DNA of 64,000 bases from Tubiluchus corallicola (taxonomy: Eukaryota; Priapulida; Priapulimorpha; Priapulimorphida; Tubiluchidae), in assembly GCA_030141605.1 (NCBI GenBank), contig JAQGDQ010000017.1, forward strand, positions 252,001-316,000, in the 5' to 3' direction. A program made the position numbers and the translations under genes. Below are positions 11,101 to 23,100 of this stretch, piece after piece. Within the stretch, counting starts at the first letter, position 1; every line of letters starts with the position of its first letter. The notes beneath the pieces are model-generated. The model did no database searches, had not been told where the DNA came from, and worked only from the letters and a program-made list of their open reading frames with translations.

Positions 11101-14100
11101 AAATACGAACAGTAACCTTATCAATGACTTTGCGCGTTGCTTGGCAATGTGTCTGTGAAATTTCTGTCAATCTTTAACCTATCCAGAGTGGTGCGTCACA
11201 AAAATATCACTTCGCAAACATAGCCCTGAAAAGTCAATTAGCAGAAATCTAGCTCTCACTTTTCTCCAGTTTGCAGTAGTTGTGTAAATTTGTTTAAATA
11301 ACTGAAATTAGGTTCTGTTTAAATTCCAACCAACTCATATGCCACTTACTTGTTTAGTTTATTTACTTGATTTAACTTTGCTTTTAGGATTTGGAACAAA
11401 GCATCTCCTTCCGGTAGATATCGCGCTGTACTAAGGAAACTCCAGCCTTCCAAAGGAAATACAGATGATCAACAGTTTATTGAGGTATAATATAATAAAT
11501 TAATAATTTTAATGTAATAATGACAATAACATATATAATATATGTGTGCTTGCACAGCAAAATCGTCCATAAGTTGGCAATTAAGCTTTTGTATCCAGAA
11601 TCTTCATTTCTTGAACATCATTTTGATACCAAGTTCATCGCTCTGTATTATTTCTAATCCATGTTGAAGTTGAGGTGCAATCTACTGACTAAAAAACATA
11701 ATCTTGAGAAAATCGCTGTTAAAATTAGCCAGTATTTTTGTCGTGTTTCTGCAAAACACTTTTTAACCTCACAAATGTTCATTGCTATGGATTTTGCATG
11801 AACACATTGAAGTTATTTTGGGGGTATGTTTAAATCCGGTAGATGGCTGAAAAAAACCGAAGCAAAATGACTGCTTCCATGAGCTACTATCAAAGTTTAA
11901 AAATACAAGTTTTTTACAATTTCAGTACTAGTTTCTTGCCAGAGAAGTAGGTAAGGGGCTATAAAATAAAATTTTTAATATGCTTTGATCATTTTCTTGA
12001 TGATTTGATGCTAGAATATAAAAGTCCAATACATATTTAGCATTTGTTTTATAAAAAACAAAAAATGACATTTCACAAATTTTTTGTGCATTTTACTTTG
12101 AAGCACCATAACGCACTTTTAACTATGCCGACCTATGGATGATTTTGGTTTGCTAGCACACATATATACTTTTGTTAAAGAAATTTTTTTCTTATTTGTC
12201 TCGCATTAATCTAAAAACAGCAAACAAGAAAAGCTAAGTTTTTTTTGTAAGTGGATAATGTTTTATACTTGGTAAAAACAAATCAGCGCCCATCTATTTA
12301 TCACCCAGCTCTGTTTTTCTTTAGATATGGAGTGAAAATTGCAAATTACAGACCATTAATCTGCAGTCGCTTGACAAACACGGACCCGTTTACGGCAATG
12401 ATAGTAAGTAATCTACAGTTAAACCTTGCTATACGCCCCCATTATACCGCCAAACTTGTTTACCACCTGAAAAATGGCCAGGAATAAAATGGCTGTATTC
12501 AACTGCATATAAAAATAACCTGTTATACCGCCACTCATTACCCGCCAGGCAAATTAATATATATGTTCAATGGGGAAATACCGCCAGCCACGCGAGTGAC
12601 CTTGATATTATGCCAGCTGTAGGCGGCTGATATACGCTCGGCTGAGTTGCTGAAACTGACCAGACATCACGTGTCATGCAAAACAATGCGTTGTCGTGCT
12701 TTGATTGTTTTCAAGCTGTACTGTGCATCGTACATTCTTAATAGTAAAGGATTGATATCTGTGATATTATATGTCACGTAGTTATAATAACAACTGACAA
12801 GAAAACACGCTGTTCTTTTTTTGCCACAAAAAATGCGATATTTGGTTGTTTTCTAAGAATCATCCAAGCAAATTCTAGCAAGAAATTTGTAGTTATGACT
12901 TAACTGTTTTACATGTACATAATTTCGTGGAGCAGTAGGCCTACAGATTATATAGTTGAGTACAAGATGTGTTTTTGTAAACAAAATGTTCTTGGTAAAG
13001 TCGATTGATTTTGGGTGAGTCATTGATTCACAAATGATTCATCTAATAATTTTCTTTTAATTCATTAACCTTTTGAGCGATAATTGTGGCCTCTGATCTG
13101 TTTACATTTGTCTGACTGTTTTGTGATTCATCTGTCAAAATTTAACACACCTCGTTATAACACCCAACTCGCTATAACTCTAACTTTTTTCTAGTCCCAA
13201 AGTGGGCGGTATAGAGGTTTGACTGTAATTAGTTAGCTGTATGCATACCATTATTTGTCTTGTCTCTACTTTTGTATGTAAACTTTATAGTACAACACGA
13301 TTTCAAATTTAATAGAATAATGATTAATCATTACATTGCCATTCATCAGTTGTTTCTTTTACATAAATAATTGCGTTCAGTTGATTCAAATTTACAATGA
13401 AAAATTTTATGTAAAAACTATGTTGTTATAAAAAAAGGATGCACACTTGTCTCATTTTCGATAAGCATGCAATGTGTAACAACTTATTTCAAAAATATTT
13501 TTTTCTATTGCATTGGGTTTCCACAAAGAAATTTGTTAGTTTATTATTAAAAAACTTTTCGTTTGGAACTTCGAAAGTTTTACACTACAGCATTTTTTAG
13601 GGGTTGGCATTATCTATAAGCGAAATCGAATGGAATTGACTTTCGAGGTTTCTAATCCAAATGGAATTCGGTTTTAAAGAATAAACTTTTGAATCGTTAA
13701 TAAAAATCAATTTTGCAAAGACCATACATATTGCTTGATTTTATTCTCAATAAATATTCATATTTACAGTGTAAACACTAATATTTCTTTAAAAATTTTG
13801 CACAGAAATCACAGCTAAATTGCTGATCGCATGCTGTTCCAAATGATTTAATGACAAAGAACATAACAATGTAGTAGAAGTGGCAAATTATTCGAATACA
13901 TAATTTTAGGTTCAAATTCAAATTAAAACAAACTAGAATGTTCAATGCTCACCCCAATCACCTGCACCATTTTTCCTGCTATCGCTTATTATGGCTGCAG
14001 TTGATGAATGGTAGCCATTCTGTGTGACTTCTGGGGTTGTATGAGACACATGTATACATGCTATGTCCAAAAAATTATCTAACTTAACATCAAGCTTTCT

Positions 14101-17100
14101 ATTTTTGTATCTATTTACATATTTTATCTGTGCATTAAAGGTCCTTTATTTAATATTTCTTTCTTAGAGCACTTTGGAAGCTTTGAGTGGTCACACGGTG
14201 AAACACACCTTCTTTACGTAGCGGAAAAAAAGCGGCCTAAATTTGCTTCATATTTTGATCAGAAGTATACCCAAAAGACAGAAGATGAGGAGTCAAATGG
14301 CAATACTGTGTTCGTAAGTAATCAATTAAATTCTATAGGCTTACTGTGAACTTTTCTCTAACCGAGACACTGTAGCCAGTCCACATTGTTAGGAATTTTT
14401 CGATGAAGTGCGACAACTGCAAATTGGCATGCGTAATTAAAGTTTTGACAAGGCGTGCATACACTCATATCTTGGTTTGCTGGACCTCACTTTTACGGAT
14501 ATCGGAAGAATCGGACAAAATCTGGACCGTTAAAAGTCCAGCACACTACACAGTCGAGCTGAGTGCTAGTTGGTGGGCCATCACTTTGTTTACATCATTA
14601 TATCTGTGTAACCGCGTGTATATCTCTACGTACACAAATATAGAATCAATTATGCGGAATTATTTGAGTCAATTGCCGACAATTTTTATACACTTTTGCA
14701 TAGGAGTGACCCGCACTAGGTGTTTTTGAGAGAATTAGGCGATTGATTCTACATTAACGTGTGTTTAATACACGGTGCCTACTGTATTACCCTAGTATCG
14801 GTAAATACGGACTATCGGCAAATTCGGATCGACGTCTCCCCGCTTTTGTCCAACAAACTGAGATATGAGTGTAATTAAAATAGTGACAATGCTTTTGGTA
14901 CCATTGCTGTGCTTCTAATTGTTACAGTTCTAATCAGAAGCTACATCTTGAGCAAAGCTTTTGTTATTGAGTTTTAATTTTCCAGATGTCCTTGGTGTCA
15001 CAACCAACACAAATTTTTATATGCAGCAGAAACGCTAAATGACCATAATAACTAATGCCCACACTGCCACATCATGTAGAAAATATAGGACTAACAGGCG
15101 TCCCATTATCGAGCAAGTAATATTATTGGATCGCTGCAGACACTTTTATCAAGTAGCAAAGAAAATGACTCCAATTTCATACCACCATTTAAACTTTTTT
15201 AATTTTTTTAAAAAGATGCTGTAAATTGACTAGAAGTGCTGGCCAAAGTAGGCTTATATTCTTCTTATACCATTCCCAGTTGTACTTTATGTGTGCCTGA
15301 TGTTGTTCGTTAAGAAACGATCGATAATACTTCGCCATATCATCAGCTGATAAAGCTTCTTCCTGTGAGAGTCCTTTATCTTTCTTTAGCTTATCTGAAT
15401 ACACTTTCTTTCCTTTAATAAAGTCTAAATTGTGTCTTTCCCAGAATGCAGTATTCCATGCATGTACTTCCTGATGCTTCAACCTGTATGACTTTTCCAA
15501 TGCAGTTTCATCGGGTGGCACATATAGCTTGTGTTTGCGAAGGTTAGTTATTTTGTCCGCTGGTCCGACCCAGTCAGTTTTTGTCAAAGCGGGATCTGGT
15601 TCGTAAGAGCCATGCTCACTCTTTTGTTGTTTGGACTTAGCTTTAGCAGAAAGTTGCCGACATGTATTGGAGTAAGCGGATAGCAAAAGCCGGTTAGACA
15701 ACTTGCACCGTAACGCCATTGGTTAGTTCAGATTTTTAGTTGCTAAGAGTGAGGAAAAGTTGACAAGCTGGTTAGGACTGACTAGCTTAACATTATAAAC
15801 TTCAAAACTGCAGAATGATGTCCTGCTTGCTCTGTTGCTTTCATGTATCGTTTAGCCTAGAAAAAAGTACCAGCAAGATCAGTTTTGCCTCGAAAACAAA
15901 TATCAGCACTTTAAGTTTATGATATTAAATTAACACTTAATGACACTGTGCGTGTGCTATAGCTTTATTCAGAAACTCATTTAATATTAATGTTTGCTCA
16001 AATTTGTTTTGTATGTCTGTAGAATAACCACATAAATTTAAAAAGAAGGTATATAGCTATACTGAGTTATGTTTTTTATAAATGTGCTGCAAATAATGGA
16101 AAAATATTTCCCAATACCATAGTACAACTGTTAATTAAAACAATCTGGTCGTTGATTGTGAAGAAATACCACTGTTGCATGGAAATGACAAAAAAGCTAA
16201 GTTAGCCATATAACATTAGTCAATGCCATCAAGCTAATTTTGCACTGAATGACCAATGCATAACTAATAACTAATCTGAGTTATAATAGATTTATAACAC
16301 AATACACTTATGCAGTATATGAGTTGACAAAATAAAAAGGCCATTTAATTCCTTTTTCACACTTAAGATGGAGAAATAGAGTCAATAGCTGATTGCACTG
16401 GGGAATAAAAAGTTCTGTTGACGTGATCAAAAAGATGAGTGGCTATAGTACTGGGGAAATAAACACAAAGTCATCAGTCCTACAACAGAATCCATTTTCT
16501 GTTCTAGTTCATTTCCCATCGTGCTATGATAAATAGTAGGCACTATTTTCAAGTAAAACCATGTTAGCCAAGTGGCTTTGTAGCCAAGGAGGCAGTTTAT
16601 AATTAGCAACGATCTGTTGGGTAACCTGTTAATGAAGCTAGTCAAGTTACTCACCAGGCAGAGTGTTCATTTTTTAATGTTTGTATTTGCTGTCAAAACT
16701 TGTTGTGCTGATTTTTCAATTAGCTGGAAATCTTGTTAAACTGAGAATGATAATAAGTATACCTTGCAGAAGCTGCACCAGGTGCAACCAACATTACAAT
16801 TTTGTCAACGACATTTTGCTGTATCAAATTATTATTATTGTTCTTCTTTGACATGAAAGTAGTAGACTAGTAGTTACATTCTAGGAGTAAGTAAGTGAGC
16901 ACAGTCTAAGTGAATCACATAATAATCAAAAAGTGGTTAATAACCATAATAACCAATCTTAGAATTAATATTTTTATGCCAGTTTGTCAGATGCACAAAT
17001 TTTTTTTGTGTAGAAAGTTGAAAAAAAATTATATCTGGCTGTCTGTGATACTTTATGTCCGTACTGTACTTTATGTCCATGATATTTATGTTCAAATTTA

Positions 17101-20100
17101 AACTTAATCTCAATATAAAATTAAAATATTAAAATTGTTTTACACACCTTATTCTGAAATCTTCGTCAAGATAATTGCGCATATTACTAATAGCAACATT
17201 ACTTACAGGGTGGTTGACTTTGGTAACTTTTAGTTTTTCGCCACCCTTTCACCAATCACTTGAACATCATTAACTCAGATAATTTATTCATTTAATAATC
17301 TTGCCACTTTGTATCATATTATCGTTTCAGGCTTTGTGTTTTTCTTGTAAAAAAGGTGATAGATAAAGATACTTACTTATTTACTTGCTGTGGTTTAATG
17401 AGCTGTCCTAAGTAAAAAATGTATTATTGGTATAAGTGATTGACTTTCACATTGCTAAATCAAGAAACAGTAGCGTCTGGGTAAAACTTCTGGGTTACCC
17501 CAATGAGACATTACTAGAGTCAAAACAACAGAAACATTAAAAGTTTTCTCAGTCTTTCATGAATGAAATATCACAAAGATATAGTACATTACAGTAATAA
17601 TTTTCACGTGTTCAAGCGTGGACACTCATCAGGCATAATTGTCACCATACTTTGTATTTGAGTAGAGCAATGATACTAACTCTCTACTAAATTTCTGCAC
17701 TCTGCATACTAAACGCTTGGCAGGTTTAAAGAACTAGCATACCTACTCACAAGAGCTCCTACAACTGAGCATACTGATAGTTGTATTTTTTATGAAATTG
17801 ATTTTCCACATTTAAGTAATTCTCTTGGTATCAGTTAAGCATCTGGCCATCTACTATTTGTACCAGCCTACTTATGATAAGTCTAGATACAGTTAGATCT
17901 ATTTATTCTAATTGGCCAACATATGGTTGAACTGATTATTCTGACGATTTACTAAAGCTAAACTTCTTATAAGCCTATTGAAATTTGAAAGTATAAGTAA
18001 GTAACTGCGGTGGAAAGATGAAAATACAGTACTACGTAAATAGACTGCAAGCCCTGCCTCAAGTAACTCAGACGAAAATGTGTAACGGGAGATAGCAGCG
18101 CAAATTTGCATAATCGAGCCAAAATTATAAAGACTACCTTGTCACCGAATATTTCATTAATAATTAATAATTCATTCTTAATAGTCGATCATAAGAGCAA
18201 TTTTAATTCCTAGTTATTATTATGTTGTCTCACGCTTTTCTTACACTGGCGTCAGTGGCTAATAACACGGCAGTACGGGAAATCTTAAAAAAGCACTTAG
18301 TAATCTTTTGTGTATGCGATCTCAGTACTTTTCTCAGACTGCTCCTGGAAGTCTGTGGTACCACTTCAATTTGAACTTACAGTGCACTGTGTCTTTACTT
18401 AAATTATATTAATTTTTTGTTTTTAGTGGTAATTATAATAACAATAACAATCATAATAATAGCAATAATTTAAATAAACTCCCATTAGCCAAGCTTAACA
18501 ATTGAAAATTTGTTTATTATTTTTTAATAAAATTGTCCTTTTATATCATGCTTAGTTCAATGAAATTAATATTACAGTGCTTTTTGTTATCATGTAGGGT
18601 GAAGCTAGCAGCTACAGGCAAAATTGGGGTGAGACTTTTGCATCTGTATGCGATCCTGTCATATGTGTACTAGACATTGAAAGCTGTGTGATTAGTATTT
18701 TGGACAATGTACCTGATAATGTATCACCTGCCCAGGTATGTAAATAATATGATTGTAAGTGATATGAATATTCTAGATTGATCTTTAAACACGGGTCAAA
18801 CACTGAAAATAGGAGCTGTAGATGGTTGTGGTGGGACAGGAACTTTACACGTTATCAAGGTTAATCCACGAAGAGAAGATCAAATCAATGAGTAAGTGGA
18901 TGGGTACATTTATGAATGAACAGATAATAGAATGACTGGCTTTAAGCTTTGTTATTTGTGTAAGTTCTTGTAAGGGTGCAGTAGTTCCACTATGGAGCAT
19001 AGGAATTAATGTTTCACATTAACACAAAAACGAGTTCATTCTTTAGTGTGTCAGATAGGGGTGAGCAGGGGCGTATTAACAATTTACGACGCCCTAGGCT
19101 GATAGTTCTGTCCCACCTATCTCTATTGTGAATTTATGGTTGTTTATGTAATGAGCGGATTAAATCATTACTTGTGGTGTATTAGAAACGCTATTAATTA
19201 CATGTATTTGCGAAGCGCTTATATTTAAGCAGGCTGCTGCTTGTTGTGTAATACCTTGCGCCAGTTCGTTATGTGGCACTTATAAGCTGATCCCAATAAC
19301 TGCCTGTTGTGTATTATAAAATGCGTCCTTTACATGAATACGAAAGTATACACATTTTCCGAGGAGAATAAGAATGTTTTCTAAAATGTGACGCCCTCAA
19401 ACTTTGGCGACCTAGGCTATAGCCTAGTTAGCCTATTGGTTAATACGCCCCTGAGGGTGAGCATTCTCTATCAATAAGGAAATCGAAGTGAATCGTATTT
19501 TTGACTTTCGAACTTGAATCTCACTGAATTTCAAGATTTTGAATCCAAATCGAATTCGAATTCAATTTTAAAGATTTTCTAATAAATTCTTGATTCATAA
19601 ATAAAAAGCAGTATCAAAAAGATCATCCGTATTGCTTCTTGATTATGTTCTGCAGTAAAAACAACAATATTTTGTTTGAAAATTGTACCCACAAATCACG
19701 CTAAATTGTGCTAACTGCATGCTGTTGCAAACATTTTAATGATAAAGAACGTATGTAGTTGAAGTGGGCATTTATTCAAAAATACATAATTTTGCGTTCG
19801 AATCGAGAATTCGAGTAAAAAATTCTTGTTCGAAGTTGAATGCTTGATGCTCGGCCCCTAGTGTTAGATGGCTCGAGTGTAATGTATGATAGCAAGACAA
19901 TGTTTTTGATAACCTTAATAAAGTCGTCAAAGGAACACCAATGTAAAACACTTCTTTTCTTGTTAGTAGATGTCATTATGTTATCACTGTTATACATGAT
20001 TCACTGCCATCAGCACTGTTCAGAATGAAGGTGTTACCTTTTGCTAAATTATTGGTGAAGTATGAAAAGGTGTTGTATCAAAAGTTTTGTTGTTGCTTTC

Positions 20101-23100
20101 AATGGCATGTTAATGATCTTACCACCATTGCTCGGGGAATTATAAAAAATGGTGAAAATTTTGATACTTTATATTTTTTCCTATTAAACTGATAAATTGA
20201 AATAATCTTTACTTGTGCTTTTAGGCCATATGGACGCCTGATGATTCTGGCATAGTGTTTGTTGGCTGGTTGAATGACCCTTGGAAACTGGGAATAATAG
20301 CTTGCACGATACGGAGGTAAGAACCGTAACCTCATTAAATGTGTAATATGATTAAATTTAATTAGAAAAATATAAACAAATAAAATATGTTTTAAATCAG
20401 TAAGGAAGATAACAGGATAGACTTTCATATTTTAAAAGAAGAACAACCCCCGAACAACATTTATTGCATTTTAATATTCAATCAAAAATACTGAAATCAC
20501 TACACAAGATATGGGCATAGAATGCTTTGCATAAAAATGTAAAAGAGATTTAAATATTTTTTATCTCCCGCCAACCGAACGTCGCTGCCGGCATATTTGA
20601 AAAAAATGTAGGCTGGTGACTGCTGGGCAGTGTGAATGCTGTGAAAGCAAACTGTGTGAAGGTACACGTTGAGGAATTTCTACAGTTCACCCAGAAGTTC
20701 AGCTAATTCTAGTGTTGTATTTAACTGTGTTTATGTAAAAATTAGTCATTTGATCATTTATGACCAAGATTAAAGTGGTTTAATCCACATAGCTTTAACC
20801 TACAGGATTATGTGGTAAAATGTGTAAGTAGTATACATTAATTGCATAAATGTAATTAATTTACAGGCTTTTGTAGACTTTCAGATACGCATGTAAACTT
20901 GCGAGTATACCAGTTGGGTTACTTACTTTATAGAGTTCGCTCTATAAGTCAAAAAAAGATTGTTGAAGCACGTGGCAGAATAACTGTTTATATCGCACGA
21001 TAACCAGATGACGCCATTTTTCACCAAAATGAGCGCGCCCAAGCGTGAAGTGAATGCAATTTTAAATTGAAATTATTAGTTACACGAGGCACTTATCACA
21101 ATTTTATTACTGAAACTTTCTAACATTTTTCTCAAATATTAGAATAAGCTCAACTTCACGAGAGACTTGGCTTTTGGTTTAAGTTTTTTATGATTTTAAT
21201 AGATCGTATAAAATCATTACATAGTATAACAAGAAGTTGTTTGCTTTCGTAAGCTTGCCATTGTTTTTAATGTTCTTGTTTATTAATTCATTTTCACAGG
21301 AGTGCTTTATATCATATAGATCTCCAGTCAGCAAGCTGCAGTGAGTATTGAGTGTTTTCAAAGTTTTCGTTCAATTCGGAAATCAAAATGCTTTCAAAGT
21401 ATTTGCGGTAAAATTTTAATTCAATGAAAAGTAGATATTCTGTTATTGTTTCTGTTTACATAAACAGCAATTTTGGTAGCAAGGAAACTCAGTTTTATAA
21501 TGAACAGAAAAACTGTTGCAGCAGCGGCATTTGTCGTCAATGTAACTATAGTGTTTTGTTAATAAGTTTAAAGTGCATTAGAAGTTTGATAGCTATTAAA
21601 ATACGCAAAATTGTGGAAAAGTGGGTTTGTTCAAAGTTGCTGCTAACCTGCTGCTGTTGCCACTATTACTACTACTGCTGCTGCTGCTGCCACTACTACT
21701 ACTACTGCTACTGCTATTACAACCACCATTGTATTATTTATTTCTAATTTGCTGTTTGTAGCGGTAATTGGAAGGAGCGATCAGTCAGTAAGAACACCAA
21801 GATTCAGCCCAGATAGGAAGCACTTGGCATTCATGGAAAATGAAGCCAGTGGACCGCATCACCGCAGCATGCGACTACGCTGCTGCGATTGGGCAACAAA
21901 GAAGATCACCACGGTGATTGACACTGTTCAGAAAGCATCAGGTGCAGTAGAAAGTTGTTTTTTCTGTAACCATGTTGTTGTTACTGTATTTTAGATTTTC
22001 TGGATAACTAACAAATTATCTGGGTACGATCAATCAATCCCGCCTAAGCTGCTGAATAAGCTAAGTTGGAGTGCCTGAAAGGGGCATGTTTTTCCTAATT
22101 TTCTCCAATTAGATCACTTATAAATGCTTAAACAAATAGCATGATTGGTTAGCCCAGATTTTACTGAACAGAACGGTACCTAATTTGTAAACATTTAGTT
22201 ATGTCTGCGCTCATACAGTAGCAGAAAAGTCATAGGTCTTAAAGGAGTGAATGTATAGAATCTATATAAGTTATTGAGTTAGCTTCAGAAAGTGGGGCAT
22301 CTTCAAATTAAACAGTTTTTAAGATGTGTATTATTTTATTTGTTGTATTACAGCTGACGAGTTTCCAGGCATTTATCCTTCATATCTAGGATTGCCGGCT
22401 GACTGCTGGTCCAGTGACAATCGAAGAATTGTTTTTCACAGCGTATGGCGAAGTAGGAAAGAACTACTGTGTGTGGATAGACGTGAAAAAAAGGTTAAAA
22501 GATTGTCCACCAATAATTTTGGCTCCTGGACACTTTTAACAATAAAGAACGACTTCATGGTGGTTGCTTGTAGTTCGCCGAATACGCCACCTGTGATGGT
22601 AGGTTTTTGTTACATGATGTAGTGGGGGTGGGGTGAGGCGAGTGCAGCGAGCGCCTACAGCTAGGGGGTGGGTTCTACACATTATACTAATTATTGATCT
22701 CAGTATTATGTATATATTAATATATAAAAAAACAGGGTTGGAAAGTGGAATGTTTATAATAAAAATAATATGTAAAAGGTAACACATTACTTTTGAATAC
22801 AGGAGCATTGAATGATCCATAAAAAGTTTGTTCGACATGCCGACATCTAACTGATTCTGGGGTTTAAATGAAAAGATGAAAAGAACTCTTTTGTATAATT
22901 AACCATAAAAGTAACATTCGTGAGCAGAATGTGCCACGGTTTTTCCTAGGTTAAGACTGAGTCCTGAAACTCCTTAGGGAATTAATTTTACATTTTCGAA
23001 ACCTCCACCCTTGGTTAGAAGGCCTAATGCATGGGGGGTCAAATGACCTGTTTGCCACCCCCAGCAGACGCTCATGGATTGAATGACTAAAGAATTGACT

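Noticed and set aside
14403-14729. 108-codon plus-strand frame in APEH intron 4
   Set aside because: No domain, biased composition and no splice context; APEH splicing skips it.
20099-20428. 109-codon minus-strand frame with a related frame at 45590-45790
   Set aside because: The similarity comes from the duplicated APEH exon 6 segment read on the wrong strand; no independent domain.
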